Made by a program: the position numbers and the translations under genes. Under the pieces are notes generated by a model. It was not told where the DNA came from, searched no databases, and saw only the letters and a list, made by a program, of their open reading frames with translations. From Mariannaea sp. PMI_226 (taxonomy: Eukaryota; Ascomycota; Sordariomycetes; Hypocreales; Nectriaceae), in NCBI GenBank assembly GCA_024336345.1, contig JANFOG010000001.1:3844001-3908000 (forward strand): a stretch of 64,000 nucleotides of DNA, in the 5' to 3' direction. Of the stretch, positions 10,900 to 21,365 are shown piece after piece (the first letter of the stretch is position 1; each line of letters opens with the position of its first letter).

Positions 10900-12006
10900 A
10901 TGTCCCCGGCCGCTGCACCTTTTGCAAGGTCGTGTGCCTCGCTTCTGATTCGGGGCATACGCACACAATCTCTCCGGCCGGCTGCATGGACCCTCGGCAC
11001 CGCCGCAGTCCGGCCCCTCGCCGTGCCACATGTCCGGCACAGCTCACACTCGCCCATGGGCTCCCCACCACCCAACCAGCGCAAAAAGGTAACGGTTGGA
11101 ACCCTGCGCTCGATGCATCGCAAGGGGGAGCCCATAAGCGTCATCACTGCTCACGACTTTCCCAGTGGCCATGTTGCCGACCACGCCGGCATGGACATTG
11201 TCCTCGTCGGCGACAGCCTGGCCATGGTCGCCTTGGGTATGGAGGACACCAGTGAGGTCTTGCTTGATGAAATTATTTTGCATTGTCGATCTGTTTCGAG
11301 AGCCACGAAGTCTGCATTCACGGTAAGTCCTTTTGTGCCAGCCAACCATACTGTGTCTCAAAAAGAGTCACTTGTGCTGACATGAATATATTAGGTTGGT
11401 GATCTGCCTATGGGAACATATGAGATTTCCCCAGAGCAAGCCCTTGCCACAGCCATCCGCGTCATCAAAGAAGGTCGCGTTCAAGGCATCAAACTCGAGG
11501 GCGGCAAGGAAATGGCGCCGACCATCCGCAAGATCACCACTGCTGGTATCCCTGTTCTTGGCCATATTGGCCTGACTCCTCAACGCCAGAATGCCCTTGG
11601 TGGTTTCCGTGTTCAAGGGAAGACAGCCGACGGGGCCATGCGCATTCTAGAAGATGCGCTTGCTGTCCAAGAGGCTGGCTGCTTCGCCACTGTGGTTGAA
11701 GCCGTCCCTGCTGAGGTTGCTGCTCTCATCACTGAGAAGTTGTCCATCCCAACCATCGGTATCGGTGCTGGCAACGGCTGCTCTGGTCAGGTTCTTGTCC
11801 AGGTTGACATGACAGGCAACTTCCCACCAGGGAGATTCATCCCAAAGTTTGTCAAGAAATACGGTGATGTGTGGGGAGAGAGCTTGAGAGCCATTCAAAC
11901 GTATCGAGAGGAGGTTAGGAGTCGAGTGTATCCTGCTCCTGAGCACACGTATCCCATCTCGGCGGAGGAGCTTGCGAATTTTACCAAGGCAGTGAAGGAT
12001 TTGTGA
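10900..12006 (+). CDS. panB: Ketopantoate hydroxymethyltransferase (3-methyl-2-oxobutanoate hydroxymethyltransferase)
   Basis: Two exons, 10900-11322 and 11395-12006, encode 344 aa. The enzyme adds a hydroxymethyl group from methylene-tetrahydrofolate to alpha-ketoisovalerate, the first committed step to pantothenate and coenzyme A. Family blocks are visible: VTAHD-like ITAHDFPSGHVAD, the metal-binding VGDSLAMV, the start of exon 2 VGDLPMGTYE, IKLEGG, GHIGLTPQ, and IPTIGIGAG followed by GQVLV. About 60 N-terminal residues precede the domain; they are rich in Arg, Ala and Ser with no early acids, as in a mitochondrial presequence. The intron is 72 nt and phase 0. It ends 255 bases from convergent ATG12. 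Confidence 0.96.
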
Positions 12007-12261
12007 ATTAATCAAGGTCAAGCGTGCCAGGAGCTTGTTGGAGTCTTTAAGGTGGTTGTTTTTAATACCGACAGATAAAGTGGCGGGAGGCAAGCGATTT
12101 CGCGTTCAAGTGCATAGCGTTGCAAGCATTAGAGCAGCATCTGGTGGAGTTATTTAGGAGGGGCTTGGTTTAGCAAAATGACTTTTGTTTGCCCCGTTAC
12201 CATGATATAGATATAAAAAAAAATTAAACACGGCCCATATTGGGGTTTCATCGTTCATCAT

Positions 12262-12795
12262 TCATCCAAATGCAGGAGTGAGTGAGTAGACGACAACCAG
12301 TTGATCATGCGCGTTCTTAAAACACTGCAATAACGAAAATAATTAGCTTCCTGCTTTGAGACGTGCCACTGCATATTCAAGAAGAGCCAGTCATACCTGG
12401 TGCAGATTACCCACCACCTCATCCAACGACGGCGCGAACGAGCTATTCACGTACAGGAACACGCTGTCCGTATCTTTGCAGCGCAGCTTCCGCCGCAGAT
12501 AGCGCACTACCTCTTCGAACTTGCGTGCCGCCGTGATCTTACACACATCCTGCGCGAGCGATGGCGCAGATCCAACGGGTTTGAAGCGCACCACGACCTT
12601 CTCCGTTGCGAAACCGCCCGCACTGGCAAGTGCTACGCTCGCATCTCGCGGCAGGTCAGCTAGAACAACGGATGCGGACATGGTTAGTGGGAGATCGGGA
12701 GACACAGCTCGGCCGGGTGTGTCTACATCTGCTTCGGCGTCTGGGGGAGATGGAGTGGTGGGTGTGGAATCATGCAGCGGGGGGTGGTCGGCCAT
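12262..12795 (-). CDS. ATG12: Ubiquitin-like autophagy protein Atg12
   Basis: Exons 12397-12795 and 12325-12396 (intron) to 12262-12324 encode 153 aa. The ubiquitin-like fold starts near residue 65 ([13 protein letters not shown], then [21 protein letters not shown]). After the 72-nt intron it ends [20 protein letters not shown]. The C-terminal Gly is the residue conjugated to Atg5, which makes the Atg12-Atg5 complex that promotes Atg8 lipidation at the forming autophagosome. The first 60 residues are Pro/Ser/Asp-rich and probably disordered. The last exon holds only 20 residues, including the essential Gly; reading through the intron would lose it. Confidence 0.95.
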
Positions 12796-13320
12796 GATTG
12801 CTGAGTGAGATAAATTAGCTACGCGAGGAGTTGACAGCTGGTATAGTACGAGGCCAGGTCGTTTATTTGGAAAGGTGAAGAGCCCGCTTGAATAACTTGT
12901 GGTTTGAGAAGTAAAGAGAGAGGATACGCTGGCCTGCCTGGAGATGTTGCACTCAAGGTAGCTATCGCCTGAGGCTCAGCATGTAACGCGGGAAGTCACC
13001 ACCAATAGGACAGTGTGGGGCGGAGGCATGTACGTTCTCAGTTTCTTTTTGACCAAGGGGTGTGGGGGTACCCAAATCTAATCAACTGGGATAACACGGA
13101 GTTGACAGGCACCAGGCAAGATTTATGACACAGCTTTTCAACATCGGTAGGCATCTACACGTTTATTATTATCGGGACTTAAACAAGGATTTACATTTTT
13201 ATGGATTTTATTGGCATTATGGTCAGCCTCGCAATTTCTGCATCATTATTTATTTTTTATTAGGAGTTGAGATACTCGTTATCCTCGTCCTTCTCTATGA
13301 CTCTTTCTTCTACCATATTC
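12796..13320. other. Intergenic between ATG12 promoter and PAL 3' end
   Basis: It holds the ATG12 upstream region and the 3' flank of the PAL gene, which is T-rich and AT-rich near 13180-13270. No gene is seen. Confidence 0.6.
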
Positions 13321-15540
13321 TTAGAACTTTGCCTTCATTAGCTTACATAGCTCTTCATACTCGTCGTCTGTTCGGGGGGCCCCTCGGGATTCTTCTATGC
13401 CTTCCATGACCATGTCCATCAGGTTGCTCTTTAAGCTCTCGTACACAATGCTAACCCAGCTTCCAATAGTCTTCTTCTCCTCTGTCGACATTCCCTTATG
13501 CGCATGGTATAAAGGATCATCGTCGATTCCACACTGCGTCGGCACGCCCAGCTTTGACCGGACCCAGGTGTAGAGCTGGGCCGAGCCATCACCGAGCCTC
13601 GTGGCCACGTCGACTGGACGAACAGCCGTGTTGGGGTAAAATATAGAAGACGCCGTTGTAACAACAGCCTTGTGGAAGGTCGCCTTGAAGACGGCGAGGC
13701 TCGAGATAGAGCAATCCACGTCGTTGGTTGATAGGAACTGGGTTACGGGCGCCATTGCTGCATCTACCGCAGGCACGATGCGGTCTTTCCAGCAGCCAGC
13801 ATTGTGGGTATACCAGGCCGACTCGACGACGGGGAATGTAGCTTCAGCTAGCTGCGCAAGCTGTTCCCTTGTCAACTTGAAGACGTGGAAAGGGCCATTC
13901 TCAGTAATGTCACCGAGAATCTGTTCTCGCAAAGTGCCCAGGAAAAGTTTGTGAGCAGCTCGAAGGTCGACAGCCTGGCATGACACATATATGTGGCAGG
14001 CACACATGTGAGCCACCAGATCCACAGCCTCCAAGGTTCGACGTGCCGAGATAAGGGCCAGAGAGTTGATTCCTTGGTTGTGCATCTCTGCAGACATGAC
14101 ATGAGCAGAGACGGGGTGGGCGAGGGCTGCCAACTCAGACATATAAGCAGCCATATTGACGTCAATTCCTTTCATGGTGAAGTTCTCCTTGTCGCTGACA
14201 TTGAGATTTGCCTCGAGACCATTGTTCGTGGATGGATGAATCATTTCAGTGACTTGAGAGAACAGCATACGTCCGATCATTTGCAGTGCCAGTCGAGCCT
14301 TGTCCATGGCAGAAGTAACAACAGCAGCTTGGAAGTTGCCTCCCGAGTACACTTCTCCCACCCCTCGCCCATTTTCTTCCGATGCATCAACCAAGGGGTT
14401 GTCAGATGTGGAGTTTAATTCCACAGAAATTTGACGTTGGGCCAGGAGGAGATCCTCCAGATAAGGACCAATCCACTGGGGGCTTGTTCTCGTAGAATAT
14501 CTATCCTGCCAAAGCCCATCTCCCGTCCTCTTTCGTTCTTCGAGGCCACCAACAACGAACTTAGAACCTTTTAGGAAACCCCTAATATTCGCGGCGGCTT
14601 CAATCTGGCCGGGATGTGGCCGTGTGGCATGAATAAATGGGCTTGACCACTCGACGTTTCCTGCCATACCTTCAGCCGCAAAAGCAGTCAACATCTGAGC
14701 AAGAACGGCGAGCTGCTGTGTGTCGTGAAGGACGAGGCTAGCAAGGGACACGGACGGTGCTGTTCCATTGATGAGCCCCAATCCTTCCTTTGGCCCAAGA
14801 CCACTAGCAGAGATGCCGCTCGTTTTAAGAGCCTCAGAAGAAGGCATTACCTTGGCCTTTTCACCACGACCGACCTGCACAAAAACATCTGGGTTCCCTG
14901 TTACCGCACCAGCAATGTAAGACAAGGGCATCAGGTCTCCAGATGCCGAGATAGTTCCCCTAAGAGGGACCAGGGGAGTGATATCATGATGGAGCAACTG
15001 AATTAGGCGCTGAAGCACTTCAAGTCTGACAGCACTCTGGCCACGCATGTTCTGGTTCGCTCTCGCAAGAATAGCTCCACGAACCCACTCAGGAGGCATG
15101 ACGTGGGATGGCTCGCGCTCCGAGTTGTTGCCCAGTGTCTTGTCAAGGGAAGTGATGATTGCACTTTGGGTGTGCTGCAACAGGCCAATCTGGGTCTCAG
15201 CCCAGTCGTCCATGCGCACATCAGCACTGCCACCAAAGCCAGTGTTGACTCCGTAAACAACATAGTTCTTGGCGAGGTAGTTGTTGAGAGCCTCAACACC
15301 CAGAGCGATGCGGTGGGCGAGATCTTGATCTTGACTGATCTCAGGTTTGACTCCGTACCGCGCCACGGCAATGAGAGAGGAGATGTCGAGGTTATTGCCA
15401 TCAAGGATGATCTTGTCCCTGCCATCTCTGAGGTCCTTGAGGCGGCGCCAGATATCCAGGGTTGAGCCTACATGAGCAGGAGTGTGGAAGCCATTCAAGA
15501 CGACATCTTGATGACCAGATGAGGAATTGCGAACCCGCAT
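13321..15540 (-). CDS. PAL: Phenylalanine/aromatic amino acid ammonia-lyase
   Basis: An intronless frame of 739 aa from the ATG at 15540. The Ala-Ser-Gly triad that cyclises into the MIO cofactor is in ISASGDLMPLSYIAGAV (A199-S200-G201). The catalytic Tyr loop is YGVNTGFGGSAD, and NDNP-type residues are in STSDNPL. The enzyme deaminates Phe (some also Tyr) to cinnamate and ammonia. Fungal length is typically about 700-740. In the residue pair that influences Phe versus Tyr preference, the sequence reads LLQHTQ, that is His-Thr rather than the His-Gln I recall from yeast-type PAL/TAL; the effect is unknown. The frame stays open upstream to 15609 but only from a TTG. The neighbours are not phenylpropanoid genes, so it stands alone. 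Confidence 0.95.
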   Translation of the reverse strand: MRVRNSSSGHQDVVLNGFHTPAHVGSTLDIWRRLKDLRDGRDKIILDGNNLDISSLIAVARYGVKPEISQDQDLAHRIALGVEALNNYLAKNYVVYGVNTGFGGSADVRMDDWAETQIGLLQHTQSAIITSLDKTLGNNSEREPSHVMPPEWVRGAILARANQNMRGQSAVRLEVLQRLIQLLHHDITPLVPLRGTISASGDLMPLSYIAGAVTGNPDVFVQVGRGEKAKVMPSSEALKTSGISASGLGPKEGLGLINGTAPSVSLASLVLHDTQQLAVLAQMLTAFAAEGMAGNVEWSSPFIHATRPHPGQIEAAANIRGFLKGSKFVVGGLEERKRTGDGLWQDRYSTRTSPQWIGPYLEDLLLAQRQISVELNSTSDNPLVDASEENGRGVGEVYSGGNFQAAVVTSAMDKARLALQMIGRMLFSQVTEMIHPSTNNGLEANLNVSDKENFTMKGIDVNMAAYMSELAALAHPVSAHVMSAEMHNQGINSLALISARRTLEAVDLVAHMCACHIYVSCQAVDLRAAHKLFLGTLREQILGDITENGPFHVFKLTREQLAQLAEATFPVVESAWYTHNAGCWKDRIVPAVDAAMAPVTQFLSTNDVDCSISSLAVFKATFHKAVVTTASSIFYPNTAVRPVDVATRLGDGSAQLYTWVRSKLGVPTQCGIDDDPLYHAHKGMSTEEKKTIGSWVSIVYESLKSNLMDMVMEGIEESRGAPRTDDEYEELCKLMKAKF

Positions 15541-18500
15541 AGTATGCTCTGCGCTTAGAATCTTTCTTTCTTGACTAGAGCTGTCTATGGTAGGCGAATT
15601 GGATCGCAATTGTTGAGGAACGTGGACTGAAGTGAACGGGCTGCACGGGAGAAGGTTCCGACCTCGGAAAGATTTTTTTCTTTTTTTTTTTGGTTTGGGT
15701 TTATCTCTTCTGAAGAGGAGCTGAGCAGGGGAGTGGTGGTATGAGCGAAGAAAGGAACAAATAGTGAGAATTGGATAGTATGAACAATGTAAACATCAGA
15801 GGGAGCCAATTCCTGTGAGAAAAAGAAAAGGAAGAAAAGGGAAACTAGACGAGGCGTCACTCAGGTTGTGATTCGCGGAAGCGTGCAGAAGAACGTGCAG
15901 CTGGGCTGTTCGCGACGCCTGGACAAGCCAATGGGAGGAATGTTTCCAGATACAACCTCCTGGAATTGGAAATTGGAAAGGGAAAAGGAGACAAGGACAT
16001 GGACAGAGACAGAGACGCATTGACCAGTATGGCCAGTGTTTGTATTACATATGGATATGAGGCAATGGGATCTCCTGAACAATGAGCACTGCTATTTCTT
16101 TGCGCTGAGGGATGAGTGAATAAACTAATCGATCTACAGATTATGGTTTGGGCGAGAGTGAATGTCTCCCTATCCCCATGACACACCGCCCTACTTTATC
16201 TTTCGGTCCTTTTGAAAATAGGGTGCGAGCGGAATACGTGTAATAGGATATGAGGTGTTCTCGTCTGGAAAATAGACCAGTTGTTCGCCCAGATAAAAAC
16301 GAAAGAAAAAAACACACTCTGATGATCTTGGTTTTTGCGATCAAGCGTGTTGTCTCACCTCCAGATGTACTAGATATGTAGCACAGCTGGAGGTCACAGT
16401 CCTTCCTTACAGGCGGTGTGTACAGGTAGCGCAGTTTCAGAGCCACAGGTCTCTCTGTAAAGCTCCACTCAGCGCATCAAGGCACTACCTAAGGCACCTA
16501 AGATACTTCCTTGTTCCATTATCTAGGTACCCAAGTTATCTGTCATGCCCTCAAATAACAAGATACCTCACCTACCAAGGTATTTGATGGTCAAGATATT
16601 GGAAGAATGCTATCTTGGCACTAGGAATGGCGATTAAATTATTGCTTCTTTCTCACAGTTGGAGTACTTTCTTCTGGCTAAAATTACAGAATATTCTCAG
16701 CTTATATGGGCTGAAAACAGCCACAAAACACAAGACCTAGCAGAATGGGATTTGCAGGTCGACAAACAAAAGGCGTTGCAAATGCAGCATCAAAATACAT
16801 GAGAAACAAAAGAATGAGAAGAAATAGACAATTCATTGATATCTCATCGTACTTATGATCCTCTCAAAAAAAAAAACCAACGTAAAAAACGAGTATGAAC
16901 AAGCCGAACCAGCCGACTCTTTGGGATTGTTTCTATTTCCCATCGATCATCCTCCCACTTGTCTCGAATCCTGCCAGTCAAATTGCTTTCTCTATGCATG
17001 GCTGATCAAGGGAATATCATCACTTGACCCCCCCCCCCCCCCCCCCCCCCCAACACTGGATACAAGTCTTCAATACCGCTCCTGAACCGGCTCTATGGTT
17101 AAGGGTTTTGTTTTGAACTTGGTAGCGGTGAATATGGCCATGTCTAGAGACAGGCAGTCTCCATGGTATAGTATCCGAAAGAAGGGATTCAAGGGACAGG
17201 CGGAGTGGAATCGGGCGGTCGCCCGGGCTGGATGCCAGATTGGTGGCGTCTCGGTGGCTGGACTAGTCACCTCAGCTCAATATTAGATCTCAACTTCCGT
17301 GGGTTTTTTTTTTTTTTGAACCAGAACAAGTCACCTCAAGTTGAAGGTGGGTGAAAAGGGGCAAGGATGGTGTGGGAGGATGAAACAGCATTTTCAAAAG
17401 TGCCACGAAGACAGATGCTATGTATATGATTTTATCACATCATCCTGCCTATATACATCCTATCTATATACTCAGGGCAAAACCTGACAGAATTTAGACC
17501 TTGGTGAAGCTATAGAGCGTGCGATTGATAGCTCAAAAAACACATGCCCGCGAACGACAGCACTAGTTTATAAGTGCTCTGCAGGTAATGTACAGATTAG
17601 GTATTATGAAGATTAGAATGTGACAAACCGTTGCGTAATCTATCTATAGAGATTGTGCTGGCACCTTATTACTGGTGTGGTCTGGCAGGGTGCTGGCTCA
17701 GACAAGCCGGACAATCCCGCACCATACCATTATTTCTCAACGTAAGGAAAGCAAAGAGAGAGGAGAGCAAAGAGAGATACATACCTTTCTTCACTGAGAT
17801 ATATCCACGTAGAATTCAGTTTCGTACTAATACCACTATTCAAAGGTCTGCCATCCTCATTACAGTCGTGGAGACAAGCAATAGACAGACTGTCCCCGTC
17901 AGGACACCGGTCCTCGGTCCCGTTCCAACGGTCCGGGAACACACGGAGGCTGGACCCTCAGCTTCGCGGTCAGAAGTACTCTGGACATGTGACGGATGGT
18001 CTATCGCTCAGATATCCTACTTAATTGGTCTTATCACCAATAATGTTCAAGACCTTCGTTCGCCTCGAGCAAGGTGTCAAAGTACTGACTCAAAGCACAC
18101 AGAAGAAGATTGATGGCGACTTGTTTGTAGCTGTGTGACTTCTTGAGACATACATCTGAATACTTCTTTTGCTGCATCCGTAGATGCTGACCTACGTTGT
18201 CACTTCGAGAGGATCGAGTTCTGCCGCAGTCCCCCCAATCGCCCACGCATCAATCCGATATTGTGCAAAACAATTGCCATTGACTGAGTATACAGTCTCC
18301 ATATCATCCCATTATACGGAGGCACTGCTATAGGCAAGATAGTGGCTAATGTAGTATTTTCAAGGCAAGGTGGGTGAGGTATGGTCCTCTGAGGATGCGA
18401 GATATGCACTTCCTTATTACCTGGCCAGCCTCTCGTGGACACGGGTATGAAGTTGACGCTAAAACAAAGCTGCCGTGCATCACGCCATATAATGAGAACT

Positions 18501-19228
18501 GAGACTCTTGTTCAAAATTTCCATGATTGTAACATGTAAGGTACATATACATGACCTAAACGCATATCTACATCATAAGACCATTAGGTCGCTATGGCGA
18601 TTCTCGCCTTGTCTCATTGTGTTCTCCCTCCCTCTGCTCCCCTAGCATGCCCCCCGTCACCTTCTGTATCACCCCTAGATGCCTTGCTGAATTCTTGAAT
18701 CATGCGATTACATGCTGCCCTCGCCTCTTTCTGGATGCTTTCTTAAACGAACCGCAACAAACGCCTCCCCTTTATAATATATGCAGCTTGAGAGAGAGTA
18801 GAACGAGCCAGAAATAAAATACAAACGAACAAGTGCCAAACCATGCCGCTAGACGCCGTCGCATGCAGTTCATGTAGTTGGAAACGAAAAAGAAAATGAT
18901 TCAAAGAAAGATTAATCGTCTCTTGTTTAGACGAAACACCGCTCACGAAAATAAGGACAAATGTCCATTGCATAACCAAACCAGAAAGGTATCTTCGTCG
19001 CTGTTTTGTCTGTTCTGGAGGTGGGAATCTGTGTGGTGGTGGTGAAGAAGGGAGGTGAAAACGTCGACTCAGTAGGGGAGTCAAGATTCGCAAGTTCAGG
19101 GAGCTGAAAGGGTCAAGGGTCTAGGACCAGGTCCCGGCAAATATGATCGAAGCCGGATTGTGGTGACAGGATCGTGAGGGCTGACACAGCATATCATCGA
19201 AAATGTACATCATCAAGTGTGTTCAGTA
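15541..19228. other. 3.7-kb intergenic region, no gene seen
   Basis: The first 600 bases form the PAL promoter side. About 16470-16590 carries repeated TACCTA/AAGGTA-type words. A run of 24 C lies at 17028-17051. Open frames (for example 17631-18113) start at TTG and have no recognisable domain. Confidence 0.5.
17028..17051. repeat. Homopolymer run of 24 C
   Basis: An uninterrupted cytosine run in intergenic DNA. The complementary strand is a G24 tract that could form stacked G structures; the length is likely to vary between isolates or sequencing runs. Confidence 0.9.
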
Positions 19229-21365
19229 TCAATGCCACCCTTCATCATCATCGTATTCGTCTGAGTCGGAAGAAAATTTGGGCATACGTTTCAGTTGAGA
19301 AAGCAGAGAGTCCAGCTCGACCCAGTTGTCGTCGCTTTCGGCAAACCGACGGTGCTTTCTGGATAAGATATGCTGAAAGCACGTTAGTAATTGGCATCGT
19401 CTTTTGTATATCTGAAACCGCTCAAGACTCACCTCATCAAAATCCCTAAACTTATCCTGGCAATTCTCACAATAGCCGGGCTTGAGATCCTTCTTGCTCT
19501 TCAATGGCTGTACATGAGTTTTGCGCTCTCTGGTTTCCGTTGCTTTTTGACCCTCGTCATCCTGAACCTCAGCAGGACGTGAGGTTTGTCGGCCCATCGT
19601 CGTCGATCTGCTAGATGCAACTTCCATCGTCGGAACCTCGGTTGGGCGGCGTGAGCTCATGTCATGAGATGCCGGTGTTGTAGTCTTTTGTAACACCTTT
19701 CGCTGGAGACCGTGGATCTCCTTGCTGGTTCCAGCTTTGGCCCCATTAACACCTGAGGTTGATGAAATCATTTGTGAGCGAATTGCTGATGTGATATTGG
19801 ATGGTTGCACTCCAGAGGCCACGGGTTCCCCAGCAAAGAGCCGAGCAGTCCCAGTTCCAGCAGCACGGCTGATGAAGGCGTTCTGTGCACGGGCGTCTAC
19901 CTGTTTGGACATTGTGGCTTTGACTGGGTTGAAGATCTCGGTCGGTGTGACAGCACGAGCCCTGTTATGGCCGTCTTCCATCTCCATCAATGATCGCTTT
20001 CCAGTCACTGGCTTGGGTACTGGAATCTGCGGGGGTTTCAGGACAGGAACAGACTCCTCTTGCTTGGTCTCTTCTCGCCTAGCAGCGCGAGCCTTTTCTT
20101 GCTCTCGTTGCCGGCGATATTCCTTATCCGGGACGTCGTTATCCTCAACAAAGGGACAGCGACCGTTGCCAACGCTGCGAAACTGTGGCCAGTCCCCATC
20201 AGCCTTGTTGGCTACTTTGGCGTACTCGCGAACCATTATGGGCTTTTGCTTCTCGTCCATGTCCCAGATGTAAACATAAGGACCCTTGAAATAGCAAAGC
20301 TCACGCTGGAGAGCAGTTGGGTCACGGTCAGAGGGACCATTGAGGCGCTCGTTGTGCAACAACTGTAGAAGATTCGGCTCATGAGAACCTTTCGAGGTTC
20401 CGTACTGTCCACGGGTACCTGTGGACCTTGAGCTGTACGAGTTACTGTGACCCATCTCCGACTCTAGCAGGACTGCCAGCATGTTCTGAAACTTCTCCAA
20501 AGACCAAATCTTCTTTCCCATCTCACGAGCCTTGTGAAGAACATCGTTGTTGCGAGTTTTACTTCGCTTCGTAGTGTCATCAAGATGCTGTGATCGCGAA
20601 GGTGCGTTTCTAAAATCGAATAGAAGTCGTCGACGAGCCTCCCCTGTGCGGTCCAACAATGAAGGGTTGATGGTCTGGGGTTGCTCCTCGGGCTCAGGCT
20701 CCTCATGATGTTGTGGTTGTCCAGATTCTCGTGCCCCAGCTTCAGACGCCTCGGCGGGTATCGATCGAGTGGTAACGACGTGGGTAACTGCAATTGAGAA
20801 GAAAGGCTCTTGACGCTATTTGGAATGGTTAGCAAGGCTGGGGTTTTTTTTTAAACGTGATGATGGAGACCAAGATATGAAAACGTACAGCACCAAGGTA
20901 AGTAACCCTCTTGGTTAATCTTGCCCGGATATCATCGGGGATACTCTCAAAGTAGAAAACCATCTTTGGGAATTTGGCCCGGTGATGCTTCTTCCACATC
21001 TCCTTCTCATTGTCGGCATCCTGAGGTGTTCTGGAAGCCGATGTAGTCCTAGAAGAGCGTTCCTTGGTCATGGTACGCGTCGGCGCACGTTGCACGACAA
21101 CTTGACTTCGAGTCGACCGGGTCGGTGACCGCACGGCACGCTGGCTTCCATTGTCGAGAACCTGCTTCTTCAGCGGTGGTGGCTGACCGTAGGGTTCCTC
21201 ACGCTGGATGTTAGCGTAGGAACGCTTCGTCTTCGCGTACGCAGCCAGTGTGGAAGCACCTCGAAGGGGCGAATTGGCGACATTGGGGTTGTTTGTCAAC
21301 GGACCCCGTCTCGAGGACATGGCCGAGATGGAAGCAGGTGAAGGGGATAGAGATATGGTTGCCAT
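19229..21365 (-). CDS. DBF4: Dbf4/NimO-like regulatory subunit of the Cdc7 kinase
   Basis: Exons 20889-21365, 19433-20815 and 19229-19372 encode 667 aa. An N-terminal BRCT-like motif N spans the first junction (FPKMVFYFESI, VTYLGA, FFS..VTHVVTTRSIP, about residues 125-175). A motif-M-like block reads CYFKGPYVYIWDMDEKQKPI (about residues 290-320). The C-terminal DBF4-type zinc finger is C608-x2-C611-x9-H621-x5-H627 (GYCENCQDKF...HILSRKHRRFA). Dbf4 activates Cdc7 at origins to start DNA replication. The second intron (19373-19432, 60 nt) falls between the Cys pair and the His pair and has no in-frame stop, so retention would insert 20 residues into the finger. The middle of the protein is low-complexity Ser/Arg/Thr. 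An alternative start is the Met at residue 16. Confidence 0.93.

Noticed and set aside
15541..15609. N-terminal extension of PAL
   Set aside because: Frame is open but begins at TTG; the ATG at 15540 gives a normal fungal PAL length.
17631..18113. 160-codon open frame
   Set aside because: Opens at TTG and has no coding-like composition or domain.
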